This document shows, in pieces, positions 32,511 to 43,574 of a stretch of 64,000 nt of DNA. The DNA lies in the NCBI GenBank assembly GCA_033032865.1, contig JAWHQI010000263.1:3249501-3313500 (forward strand). The letters run 5' to 3'. The translations under genes and the position numbers were made by a program. This DNA is from Dactylorhiza incarnata (taxonomy: Eukaryota > Streptophyta > Magnoliopsida > Asparagales > Orchidaceae). The first letter of the stretch is position 1. Each line of letters opens with the position of its first letter. The notes under the pieces were generated by a model that saw only the letters and a program-made list of their open reading frames with translations, had not been told where the DNA came from and made no database searches.

Positions 32511-33121
32511 AAAATAAGGGTCTGTTTAGGAAAGCTCCGGCGGATTGAAAAACTGTTTATTGAATAGAGATTGTTAAACAGAGCTCTTTGAGAAGCTATT
32601 TTGAAAAAGCTGCAGACTGTTTGGAGAGTCTGTGTATATGTGCTGATGGAACAAAGTTTTTTAATTAAGGACTGTTTGATAGAACAACTTTTTTTAGAGC
32701 TGTTTTTTCAAAACGTTAATATTGAAATATTACTAAATATTTGAACATAACAATTTAAAATATTACAAAATATTTAAACATAATAAGAAAAATATAAATT
32801 GTTCCCAAACATGAAAAGAAGTAAATTTTTTCGGTGCGTTCTTCCACATTTTCAGTCATTTTTGTTCATTTACGCGATAAAAAAAATAATATTAATCATA
32901 CTTTTGAATATGATGATTTATAAAGTTTGTTAAAAAAATGTCGGGAAATTTTACCTGCGGGCGCTGTACAATTCTTCAGCAATACTATATTGTACTGTAG
33001 ACATATGGTCAGATCCCCCGACATCAAACATGTCAGTCTCAATATCATCCTCTGTTGTAGAATCATCATCCTCCGGGGGTATGAATGAGTCATCAACATC
33101 ACAAGCATTAAATTATGGGTC

Positions 33122-34270
33122 TCATCGAGACGAATGTCTACGAATGAAGTTATGCAATGTCATGGTCGCTAGCACAATTGAACGTTGTTTCTTGAAATTG
33201 TACCGAAGTATTTTTTGAAGAATGTGCGATTTTTTCTTCCAAACACCAAACATCCGCTCTATTACACTTCGAAGAGATGAATGTGCCTTATTAAAATGCT
33301 CATGCCTGCCATGGACGGGACGACTCCCGCGTGCAAAATCTGCCAAATGATATCTTGTTTCTGGATATGATTTTAAATAACCCGTCTTTAATGGATATTC
33401 AGCATCCACTAAATAATATATACATGTAATTAGTTGATATGTTAAACGTAATAACATGGTGGTGAATGATTATAGAATATACGATCATTTATTCAACAAT
33501 TTACCTTGAGGGGGATGCAGAAAATGCAGTTTATCGTATGTCAATGAGCGCGCGAAAATACGGATATCATGAGTGGATCCTTCCCATCCAGCAAGTGCAA
33601 ATGTGAAGCACATATTAAAGTCGCAAACAACCATCACATTTTGCGTTGTTGTACCATGACCTCTAATATATCTAACTTGATCTTCATTGGGTATATTCAC
33701 ATCAACATGTGTACCGTCAATTGCACCAACGCAGTTATTAAAGAATGATATGTAACAGACATCATACCTTATTTCCGCAGCTATATCTCTAAAATGACGA
33801 TCAATTGGTTTTATAACGTCAACTGATAGTAGCAATAGTAATTTAAGACCTCTCGAAAAATATCTACTTATAGTTACTGTCGAGTATTGGAATCGCTCTT
33901 TTGTTAATCTCACAGAGCCTCCATGTGCTAAGATATACAATGTAATTCTTAGGACTTCTTGTGAGCTTGTGCGTTGCGATCCTTATAACTCGTGATCATG
34001 TTCTAGCTTTTGAAGTAAATCAATAAATATACATTTTTACATTCTAAATGCGTCATGAATCCTATCTGTGTGTCCTTCAAGTAACTCTTTCAACCATTTT
34101 TCACCTGTTTGAGTAGACGTCATGTATGGTGTTGTCTCGCGTATGCAATTATTTATCTCAGCAATTGTTGAAATAATTATATTATAGTACTCCACATATT
34201 GCACACGTTCTGAAGAAAGACAGGTAGATTCTCCAGAATCTTCACTGGAAGAGTAATGTGCTTTCATTAC
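33122..34270 (-). pseudogene. PIF/Harbinger transposase (DDE_Tnp_4), probably spliced, damaged
   Basis: Three pieces line up on the minus strand. The first (34037-34267) is an N-terminal segment containing GEKWLKELLEGH. The second (33485-33940) has the helix-turn-helix-like segment RFQYSTVTISRYF and two catalytic aspartates, in VGAIDGTH and GWEGSTHDIRIF. The third (33122-33457) continues YYLVDAEYPLKTGYL, with the third acidic residue in SVIERMFGVWKKK and the conserved TLHNFI near the end. A GTAAAT donor follows CCTCAAG at about 33503, but no good acceptor precedes YYLVD, and a stop separates the first two pieces. The catalytic triad survives, but I think the copy cannot make a full protein. 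It is a nuclear DNA transposase by family. Confidence 0.8.
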
Positions 34271-34525
34271 CTAAGCTGTCAAAGAAGATATCATAAATGA
34301 TGAAAACTTTATTTAAAAAATATTAAAAATGATAGTGTTTGAAAAAAATGCCTAGTTACCAAAATAACGTGATGCTTCATTTAAAATTACGAAAATGATG
34401 ATTACCAAAATAACGGTAAATGTTTTCAAAACAACATAGAAATTTTCAAAATAGAAATAAACATTTTTGATCCAACACAGAACATATCATAATATAGAAA
34501 CAACACAGAACTGTCTAAATAAATG

Positions 34526-34975
34526 TCACTGCGCCCTATTCTCATAAGCGCTTTTGATCCACCAAACTTGTATATCTTCTGGAATGCTCATGAAAATCTC
34601 TCTACTGTTTTTGTCTCTAATGTAGTTCACAACAAAATAGTATAAGTTGAGGTCTTCACGTATCTCTGGAATACTGGAGATCAATTCCACTGTCTCTTTG
34701 ATTGTGATAATTGGCGGTCGTTTCACTGCAAGTGCAGATTCGCGCAACTCTCTCATGTAGGAAATAGCCACTTCTTTTTCTTTTGCTCGAAGAGTTGGAG
34801 ACATTGTCAGTGTTGGTTGATCCATTTCCCCTATCTCTTCAAGACCACATCTGTGAACATCCAAGTCATCTTCTACATTATCTTCTTCCGCAGATATGTG
34901 CTCCATATTGGGTAGCGCACTACCAATTGATGGTGCCCAAGAATCTTCACCTGTTGCAACTATTTGACTGAACAT
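34526..34975 (-). CDS. Harbinger Myb/SANT-like accessory protein, C-terminal part
   Basis: The 149-residue frame has an acidic first half and a C-terminal block, SIPEIREDLNLYYFVVNYIRD followed by MSIPEDIQVWW (about residues 100-140), typical of the C-terminus of plant Myb/SANT-like proteins encoded by Harbinger elements. The N-terminal DNA-binding domain would lie upstream (beyond 34975), but the AC-rich tract replaces it, so the gene is truncated or its first exon is lost. Its orientation matches the transposase. Role by family: DNA binding and nuclear import of the transposase. Confidence 0.6.
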   Translation of the reverse strand: MFSQIVATGEDSWAPSIGSALPNMEHISAEEDNVEDDLDVHRCGLEEIGEMDQPTLTMSPTLRAKEKEVAISYMRELRESALAVKRPPIITIKETVELISSIPEIREDLNLYYFVVNYIRDKNSREIFMSIPEDIQVWWIKSAYENRAQ

Positions 34976-35079
34976 ATTATTCAGTTTTTTCTTTAACTCG
35001 GGTGCAATACCACAATTTCAAAAAAAAAATTGGCAGTTGGAACAACCTATACACAACAATTTTAACTATATTAAAAAAA

Positions 35080-35348
35080 AACACAAAAACACACTCATCC
35101 ACACATACACATATATAAACACATCCAAAACACACACATACACATATACACACTCATCCAATCACACACACATCCAAAACACACAAACACACACGCACGC
35201 GCGCGCACACACACACACACACTCATCCACACATACATATATACATACTCATCAAACACACATACACACACTCTTCCAAAAAAAATACACAAACAAACAC
35301 TCATCCACACATACAAACTCATCCAAAACACACATACACACACATCCT

Positions 35349-35379
<31 letters not shown>

Positions 35380-35526
35380 TCATCCAATCACACACACATA
35401 CACACATACACATCCAAAACACACACACAAACACACATACACATCCAAAACACACACAAACACATGCCCACACACACACACACACTCATCCACACATACA
35501 TATATACATACTCTTTAAACACACAT
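35080..35526. repeat. AC-rich low-complexity tract
   Basis: About 450 bp of ACAC runs broken by CATCC and CATAC words, giving a loose 20-40 bp higher-order pattern. The long open frames crossing it are artefacts of the composition. Confidence 0.92.
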
Positions 35527-37857
35527 CCCGGGTTATATACTACCCGGGACCAAGGGTGCTGGCCGGCCCCCCATGGGCTGAACCGGTGTGGTTCAGCCTC
35601 AATTCTTCTTAATTAATGTTGGCGGGGTGAACCGGATGGTTCAGCCCGGTCTTCCTCCCTCATCGCCTTTGGCCTTCGCGCATATTGATATCCTCTGAAC
35701 CGGATGGCGTTTGGGGCGTAACAAAGTACAAGCTCAATTTTGGGACGTTCGGGACCACCTTCTTGTAACTTCCCCTTGATTCATCGGGAACGTCACAATC
35801 GAGGTTGTAAAATCCCAAACAATTGTTCCCAAAGTGCGTAGCAAATTGATACCAAGAATTACGATTAAATCAATCCTATGGTATAGCATACAAGTTAGTA
35901 ATGAAAGAATACTCTTCTACTTGAATTTTAATATTTTTTTTTGCAGATTCCAGGAACAACCTAATCTTCAATAGCCACTAATACTTGCATTCCCAATTTT
36001 CTTTTAATTTGCAGGCCTGGCTTATTTGTTGTCACAACACAAATGACATTGTCTATACTTCTTGAATCACCAATATTAAAGCCGACAATGAAGATATGAC
36101 GGTCTTATACTGCATTGTTTGGGAATTCTGAATTCCTGTGACTGCATGGAAAGTTTTGAGTTCCCCTGCATCAAACTTCTTCATGGTCTTCTACATTTTC
36201 TACTTGTAGCCAAAATGATTTTTGTAGTTGTGTATCAGTACATAAGTGCATAACCCTTTACCCATCTGATCCATCATTTCTTCTTGTAGGTTATTCCCTT
36301 CATTTGATTATTGTACTGGAGGTTGACATGCTCTTTTATTATCAAATTGAAGCCTTCCATCAAAATTTGAGAAAAGCACACGCCTAGTAGAAGCTTTTCT
36401 TGTAAAGATTTTGTGAATATGGCACCTTGTTTTAATAGCCATTCTTTGCTCAGGCCAATAAGGTTTGAAATTTTCCCAAATATTCATCTGCCGACCCATT
36501 TGTTTTAGGGCAAGTCAACTCACAAAAAGGATTGCTAGGAGAAGAGGCCCAAATAGCATGTTGCAATATGTCTTAATATCCTCCCTATTCGTCTTCTTAT
36601 TTTTCATATTAAGATTAACGAAACAATGTTGTGCAGCTCCAAGGATATGGAAGGAAGCCAATTCAATCACTCACAGTATGGAATTCATTGATTTCCAAGG
36701 AATTTTTCGCATATAATAATCCATTCACGAATTAGGGAACATCAAGTTTAGTATAGCGAGGCAAGGCTATAGACTCGGGTCACCCCCACAAGATAGAATC
36801 ATTCGCGATCAGGTGCATGTTGCACTTCATTGCTACTTCCCACTTGATCTCGATATCCCAACTCTATTGCTAATTTGTTATGATCTCTCATTTCAGATCT
36901 AGTTACTGGATAAGGAGGAAGAAAATTCGTAGTTTTTTTTTCTTAAGCCTTGATGCTTACAAATGGTAGAGGGAGGAGGCTTAATCTAGTTTTCCAAGAG
37001 ATGCTCGGCGGTAGTGCGAGTGCGAGAAGTGGAATTGGGTAGTGGAAGTAAGATGATGAATCGACTAGGGCAGGCGTCCAAGGCCAGCGGCTCCTTGTCC
37101 TGGGCGGAACCACTTGTGAAAGGAGAAAAGATAGGGGGAACAACACTAAAAGCAAAGTCAAACAAAATAAAAACTGAATTCATTCAATGTTTGCCATAGA
37201 CCAGTTGGTTTTGGAGGAAGAGTTTGTTCTGTTAAATTAAGCTATTTGAAATAAAAGGAAAGATTTGAGAGATCTAGTATTGAGTATAAAACGATGTTAT
37301 GTCGGCGCATAAATGTTTCCTAAATTACACAAACATAGATCATCTAATGGTACTCAAACCTTTAAGTGTATAAGTATTTTGACTGTTAGACTACAACTTC
37401 CTACATGCTTTGTATCTTTAAATGTATGTTAGCAATTAATTGTAATCTTTTAAGGTCTCCTCTATTTAAATATTTAATTAATGTGGAAATAATCTTATCA
37501 CTAAGTATATAAAATGAATTCAAATTACCAAAAATTAAACCATCTTATCACTAAGTATATAAATGAGTAACTCTAAAATAAGGGCCTTAGTAATTAAACA
37601 TTAAATCAACAATACATTAAAATTCTAAAACTAATTACAAGCATATCTATTAAGATACAAAAAGTGTAACAAGTGACAACAATCAACCATGGATAATGGT
37701 ACATCTAATGGCTCTATCGATATATTCTAACTATACAACTGGCGGTATAATTACCATTTAAATAAATTATAGTCATATTAAGTACTTTCATAACATCTTT
37801 ATATTCCATAATATAGCTCTCTAATAATACCTTTTGTTCCATATAACTTAAGCTAAG
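35527..37857. other. Unassigned region left of Tat-2
   Basis: A palindromic CCCGGGTTATATACTACCCGGG-like segment lies at 35527. TGAACCGG and GGTTCAGCC words recur up to 35700. Between 35930 and 36500 the minus strand has partly open segments that look like a decayed coding region (for example a 63-residue frame 36308-36499), but I could not identify the family. 36940-37200 is GC-richer with short frames on both strands. 37200-37857 is AT-rich with nothing seen. Confidence 0.3.
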
Positions 37858-37862
37858 ACAAC

Positions 37863-39248
37863 TGTTGAAACCGATTTCTCGGCCTCTTGTGGAGCTCGGG
37901 GCCCTCACCGAAATGAGGGGAGGCTAGCCCTTACTGATCCCTCGGAACAGGTAGACTGAAGACTAGAAAAAAAAAGACTAAGACCTTAGTCACAGCGAGG
38001 AGGTCCCTCCACTAACCCGGAAGATCGTTGAGCGTTTCCCCTCCCAAGCCAAAGCTGAGACTCGGGCACCTTGGAGAGCTCTGGGAATGCTAACCAAGGA
38101 GAACCTAAGGAGAGAGAAGCTGAAGTGAAGTCCTCTCCCAAGGTGCCCTTTAGGTCCTATTTATAGGTTTTCTGATCTGGCCTGCAAATAGCAGGATTCC
38201 GCCTTTTGATTTTACTATCCGCAGCCCAAATGAGTCTGCTAACAGCCAAACTCCGTTGTTTGGAGAGGCTAAAGGCAGACCACCAAGGGTGAAAGGGTAA
38301 TTTGGCCCTATCAACTTATGGGCAAGGAACTGCGAGAACATTGTTGCCGAAGCTCTCGCGGGCCTTCTCTCGAGTCCTTCTCGCGATGCCTCTCCTAGCC
38401 GATCGCCCTGCGAGGACCTCGCCGAACCATTCTGGCGTTATCTGCCGAGGTCCGGTCTCGCGACTCCTCTTGCGAGACCGCCCCTTGACTCCGTCGAGCT
38501 CAACACACCCTTCGTCGAACGCAGAGCACTTCGTCGATCACAGACGAGCTCGACGAATGTAGAACGTTGAATTGTTCGTTGACTGCTGAGACGGGCGGTT
38601 CGCCGACCGCTGCTTCCCTGCTGTAACTTGTCAAGCGCCGTCCGACGAATGCTGAGCTCCGTTCGACATTCGTCGAACGCCGAATTGACCTCGCCGGACG
38701 CTGAGGCTCTAAACTTGCGAGCCTTCCTGCGAGATCGCCCATTGACTTTGCCGCGCACCGAACACATTTCACTGGACATCTCTTTACTGAACATAGGTCT
38801 CTTCTGCCAGCGGCCTGCGAGGTATTGATTTGCCAGCCCTCGCTCGGCCCAGTCTTTTGGAGATATCTGTCGAGGTCTGGATCTCACGACTCCTCTTGCG
38901 AGACCGCCCCTTCGGATTTAATGAGCCTAGAACACTTCGTCGACCGCTGATGATTTCGCCGAACAGGGGTGAGCCCGACGACCACAGGTCGGCTCGACGA
39001 ACTCGGGAGAGTTCGTCGAACGCAGTACTCCTTTCGTCGAACTCAGAAAACTTCTTCAAATTGTCTGCGAGCGTTTATCTCGCCGTCGACCCTTCTCGCT
39101 CACCTCTTAGCGAGCCCTCCAAGAGAGACTTCTCCAAGGTCCCTCTTGCGAGGTCTTTGGCCCCAAGGCCTCCCTCTCTTATTACTTCTTTCATCATGTT
39201 GCCCTCTTAAACCATGCCTCGTGGTCTGGCGAATATCGGGGTTGTACA
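37863..39248 (-). repeat. Tat-2 3' LTR
   Basis: On the plus strand it runs TGTTGAAACCG to GGTTGTACA, 1386 bp, with many TTCGTCGAA words between 38495 and 39055. A minus-strand TATA box (TATAAATA) lies at 38158-38165. Confidence 0.95.
38158..38165 (-). promoter_or_regulatory. TATA box in Tat-2 3' LTR
   Basis: TATAAATA on the minus strand, about 300 bp from the LTR 3' end; the equivalent is at 57429-57436 in the 5' LTR, where it would drive gag-pol. Confidence 0.65.
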
Positions 39249-39362
39249 CAATCCCCGCTCTTCGCGAGGCTATTTAGGCTCGCGAAGAAACATCCAACCC
39301 CTGGTATTCGCTAGTCCCTTGATGATCTGTCGGGAATCTTTGGTAGGGCCCACCCTGAGGGC

Positions 39363-39370
39363 TATAAATA
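39363..39370 (+). promoter_or_regulatory. TATA box of antisense gene A
   Basis: TATAAATA lies 83 bp before the ATG at 39446 and about 115 bp outside the LTR, on the strand opposite to gag-pol. GC-rich sequence follows it. Confidence 0.65.
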
Positions 39371-39445
39371 TCGTCCCAAGTCCTCAGTGGCGTGCGCCGC
39401 AATTTCCTTTTCTTTCTTTTTGCCTCGTGTTGTAGATGCCAGGAG

Positions 39446-40407
39446 ATGTCGTATTCCGAAGAAGCTGAGGCTCGTCTGAGGGCTGTGAGAGCCGGCGGGC
39501 TACCTTCTACGACCAAGGTCCCCGCCTGGATGAATCGGCCGCCTCCCGCTCAGTCGCCGCAGACCAAGAAGGCGAAGGCGGCTTGCCGAACCGGGGACGG
39601 CTCCGTGCTGCTAGACTCCTCCCCGGATAGCCGTCTCCACGAGAAGGTATGAGCTACCCCTCTAGCTTAGGCCAATAAGTTTGCCTGAGATTCATGCCTA
39701 CTCGCAGGATGCCTTGCCGAACGAGGACGCTGGCGAACCTGCTGGTGGGTCTCGCAAAAGTCCGCCGGCGGATACGAATCTTGCTGGGAAAAACGTCGCA
39801 GGTACGTCCTTAATCTCGCATGCCAGCTGTCCTTTTGTCAACTATCTGACCTTCAATCCCTGCTTCTTACAGCCTCGCCCCGTGAGTCCCCGGCTTGCCA
39901 GGCACTGCGGCCTTCTTCTCCGCCTCCTCCTGTCAAAACTATAGATAAGCCAGGGTTCCGACTCCTGACGAGCGAGGAGACCGACGGCTCCGCGCCGCCA
40001 AAAGTCCCTCCGACCAACAGCGAAGCCCCTCGACTTCTCGCCCCCTCTGGGTAAGCATTCTGACGACCCCCTGTCCTGCGCGAACTCAAGCGCGCCATCT
40101 AACCTCTTCGTAATATTTCGCAGAGAATCCTGAAAATCCGCCCACCGATTCCGAGTTGGACGACGACGAGATGTCCCCCCTTCCTGACCAGGTGGAAGAC
40201 TTCTTAGGGGATCCGCGAGATCCTGAGACGATGAAACGAGCCGCAGAGTTGCTAAAGAAGCACGGTCAGATGCTGATGGACCTCAATATGCAGGCGAGGC
40301 GGGACAGAGAAGCCGCCGAGTATAGGCATGCTGTCTTGATGGAAGAGTGCGCGAGGCTCCGGGCCGCGAGACAATGCGATCACGATGAGAACGTCACGAC
40401 GTCGTAG
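39446..40407 (+). CDS. Antisense gene A of Tat-2, four exons, unknown function
   Basis: Exons inferred from open frames and GT-AG signals: 39446-39646, 39708-39801, 39873-40050 and 40124-40407. Donors are GTATGA, GTACGT and GTAAGC; acceptors end TCGCAG, TTACAG and TCGCAG. The first three exons join in one frame. The product begins MSYSEEAEARLRAVRAGG and is proline- and serine-rich in the middle. The last exon has an acidic stretch and a helical segment, DPETMKRAAELLKKHGQM, followed by an arginine-rich coiled-coil-like region, ending at TAG 40405-40407. As read, the exon 3-4 junction is off by one base, so either the junction differs or there is an indel. No known domain is recognised. It has its own TATA box at 39363 and lies upstream of gene B on the same strand. 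Confidence 0.6.
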
Positions 40408-40943
40408 GTGCATATAGCGAGGATGAGGGATTACGCCTTCCTCATAGACCGGGAGGGCCGCGCGGCCGAGGATTACTATAATTATAGGGTACCGCCGCGG
40501 TCCGGGTCGCGAGGTGGGAGCAGGTGGAAATGGTTGCCCCATGATTCTCGCTAACTTTTGTGTTGTCGCGGATTCTTGTTACTTGTTATTGAGTGTCGTT
40601 ATTCTAGGCAATCTCGCAATGGTTTGCAACTCATATACCAGATTTGTCTCGTCTGATAATGATTATTACTAGCTTTTTATTAGTTCTCGCTCGCTGCTAA
40701 TATGTCCGTTTCATTTTCATGCTATGTTGTGTTCGCTGGGGGTCTCCGTTCTCGCTGAATGTATTTCGCCCCCCCCCCCCCCCCCCCCCCCCTTTTTACG
40801 CTATTATGTTTGCTTGCGCTGTTCTTGCAGATATATTGCTTGTACTAACCTCGCAGGCCTTTCTCGCCCGCGGTCGTGATGTGATGTTTTTGGCTAACCG
40901 CGCTCACCGGCGTTTGGGCTTCTTCCCGCCTTTTTACTTTTGT
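40408..40943 (+). other. Spacer between antisense genes A and B with a 24-C run
   Basis: No coding frame continues through it. It is T-rich, as expected of a 3' UTR followed by a promoter region, and contains an uninterrupted run of 24 C at 40769-40792. Confidence 0.6.
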
Positions 40944-40951
40944 TATAAATA
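40944..40951 (+). promoter_or_regulatory. TATA box of antisense gene B
   Basis: TATAAATA lies 122 bp before the ATG at 41066. A CT-rich leader with CTTCTTCCTCCTCC follows. Confidence 0.7.
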
Positions 40952-41065
40952 GGCGGCCATAACTGAGTCAACCACCGCATTTACTGTTATCCTTCTTCCT
41001 CCTCCGCTTCAGAGCTCTCGCTTCTTCCCGTTCTCGCTCTACTTTCTTTCTCGCAGGTTATTGAA

Positions 41066-43029
41066 ATGGGCGGCGACGCTAATGAGTCGGAGGGTCGGCG
41101 AAAGATCGCTAAGGCTTTCGCCGAGCACAGCTTCTTCCATTGTAATCTGACAGACGAGGAGTACTTCAGCGCGGTCGCCGACTACGTCACCCCCCCCCAT
41201 TCGAGGCACGCCGTCCCAGCGAGAACGACGTGATCAACGCGCCGCTTATCGATGAGCTGGCCATCCCCACCGCTCATTTTGCGGTCGGCTTGCGTCTCCC
41301 CCTGTGGCCGGAAGTTCGCCAGGTAGTAATCGCTCTCGCTCGCTTCTTATTCTCGCAGGTCAAGTCTCGCTCATTATGTGAACTAATCCTGGTCTTCTGG
41401 CTGCTCGCCAGGTGCTCAAGCACTATGGCGTTGTTTCGGGCCAGCTTACCCCTAACGTCATGGCGGTGATCACAGCCTTCGTCTGCTACCTTCGCGAGGA
41501 GCGCATCGAGTTCAACCTCCCGGCCTTTCGGAAGTTGTTCTCGTTCCGCGCCTACAAGGACGGGACTGCCTACTTAGTGGGCTCGTGTCCTAAGGTTGAC
41601 GAGACCGTCAACAAAGCCCACTTCTGGGCCCAGAAGTTCCTCTTCGTCCAGGGGAACTTCGGTAATATCCCGATCTCGCCAGTCCAGCATGGCGAGACCA
41701 CCTACCGGCCCTCTGCCCTCGGAGGACACGACGCCCTCCTGTATCAGTTCTTCTGTAAGAAGAACTTTGAGGTTGTTCATCTTCGCCGCAACCTCGACAA
41801 GCTGCTTCCAGTGCTCGTTGGGGAAGGTAAAGATCTCGCTCTATCACTACAACTTTTTTCCCAGTAACTATTTATTGAAATTTCAATCCTTTTTCAGGCG
41901 AGCGGGATCTTCCCATCCATCCCCCCTACGCGAGCAATCGGAAGACCGACGCTACCCTGGCTCTCGCGACCATGGGGGCGGAGGCTTGCCGAGGCGCCAT
42001 CACACCAGGTGAGCCCTCCTCTCGCAAGAGACCGGGGGCTTCTGGTAGCCATGACATTCACCCAAAGTCTCCGCCGAAGAAAAGGAGTAAGAAGAGCGGG
42101 GTCTCGCTCGGCTCTTCGAAGGGGAACGAGCCTCGCGAGGCCGCTTTCGATGAGTTCGACCTCACTGGCCTTTCCGCGGGAGGCGAGGACGATGAGCCCT
42201 GCCAGGAGGCTTCCAGAACCTCCGTCCCGCCCATCCCCGTCAACCATTACAACTTCGGCCTCGGCCAGAGGCGCCGGGATGAGACCGACGAGCTCTTGGT
42301 AAACTGGAAGCCGGAGACGAACCGGGTGGACATCTCCACCATCCTTCCTTCCTGGGTGGAGAAGGAGACCATCAGCGGCCACACCTTCGATCTCTCGTTC
42401 GTCCTCTATGGGTGCGAGGATGCGGGGTCTTATAAAGACGAGACTGCGAGAACTCTCGCTTTCGAGAGTGCGAGATCTCAGTTGCGTTCTGCCGAGCTCG
42501 CCCATATGACGGGGAGGCGCTGCTTACAACTGGAGCTTCAGAACGTGGAGCTCGCGAGAGCCTATCAGGGGCTTCTTGCCGAGAACGTGCAGCTGAAGGA
42601 GAAGCTGCTCGCCGCAAAGGGCAGTGTGGTGAGTTACCTAGACCTCATCACCCCCCTTTCCTTCGGCCATTTCGTTTCCCTAACTTATTTTATTTGCAGG
42701 ATGTCGAGGTCGCCGGAAGAGCCGACGCTCGCATTCAGGAATTGGAGGGCGAGGTGGCCGGGCTGAAAGCCCTAAACTGCGACCTCACCCGCGTCGTTGT
42801 TCCCCCTTCTCCCAGCCGTCTGAAGGAAGAACGGCGAGCGCGAGACGAGGAAGTCTGCTTGGAGTCTACCGAGTCAGCCCGCTACATCTTCCAGACGATG
42901 AAGGCGGCCGGCCTCCTAGCCGCCGACGCGGCCGACATGATTCTGGAGGACATCGTCCCGGAGCTCTTTATCCCGCTTCCGCCAGTGAAGAGCAACGATG
43001 ACGAGGAAGGGTTCGCGAGCGATTCATGA
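41066..43029 (+). CDS. Antisense gene B of Tat-2: 'putative gypsy-type transposon' domain protein, four exons
   Basis: Exons: 41066-41322, 41412-41826, 41898-42628 and 42700-43029. Donors are GTAGTA, GTAAAG and GTGAGT; acceptors end CGCCAG, TTTCAG and TTGCAG. Phases agree at every junction. The product is about 577 residues. Exon 1-2 carry the plant 'Putative gypsy type transposon' domain (Transposase_28): GLRLPLWPEV, then GVVSGQLTPNVMAVI, then FRKLFSFRAYKDGTAYL. A Lys/Ser-rich, nuclear-signal-like PPKKRSKKS follows in exon 3, then a long coiled coil (end of exon 3 and exon 4). One frameshift lies in exon 1 at a run of nine C (41190-41198). Related antisense ORFs are known in other Tat-lineage elements, such as gene 23 of maize Grande; their function is unknown. 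Confidence 0.75.
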
Positions 43030-43574
43030 TGCTTATAATTTTTAATTTTATTTTCCGTTTTGTTTTGGGCTGGCGAGGTCTCCGCCTTATGTAAAACAAA
43101 CTGTGAAATGCATGGATGCATGTTTTTGGCCTTGTATTGTGTTCGCCCTTTCTGCTATATTGTTTTTCGTGCTGATATCTCGTTCTTGCTTGCCTCGATA
43201 TTTATTTTTACGTAGGTTATTCTCGCGATGATCGTTCTCGCACCTTACGTTATCGAATAGATAGGCATAGGACATTTTTGGCTGCTCTGGCCTTTCGCCA
43301 CTTGCCTTAGGATTATCACCCTTTAGGTATGCACCTTCCTCTGCGTTTCGCAGCGTACTTTCCTTCTCGGCGAGAGCTCGCCTCCTATCCTGTGCCGGCG
43401 ACTTCTCTGCCGAGCACCGGATACCCCGGAGTGCTTAGGGTTGATTCTTGTAACCCGCATACTATCGTGCGAAATGTATCTTCTCATCGAGCGAGCAGGC
43501 TCGCCGAGCGAGAAGGCCCAGGTCAGCACCGAAGACTCGCCAACCTGAGGCATATCATCCTGATCTTTATGAAG
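43030..43574. other. Tat-2 spacer between gene B and the 97-bp array
   Basis: No conserved coding motif. It is T-rich just after gene B (probable 3' UTR), then GC-richer with CTCGCCGAGCG words. Confidence 0.55.

Larger units (their letters stand above)
32515..34975 (-). mobile_element. Second PIF/Harbinger element (right end not found)
   Basis: A TAA target word at about 32512 is followed by GGGTCTGTTTAGGAAAG, resembling a Harbinger terminal repeat, with related GACTGTTTG words just inside (32640-32690). The minus strand encodes a transposase relic (33122-34270) and a Myb/SANT-type partner (34526-34975). A matching right terminus was not seen before the AC-rich tract, so the right limit given is only the end of the partner ORF. 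Confidence 0.65.

Noticed and set aside
35037..35612. Long plus-strand open frame of 191 codons across the AC-rich tract
   Set aside because: It is composed almost only of His/Thr repeats dictated by ACAC sequence, and the minus strand is equally open with Cys/Val.
37863..39248. Short frames in Tat-2 LTRs repeated at 57133-58519
   Set aside because: Conserved only because the LTRs are copies; no start context or domain.
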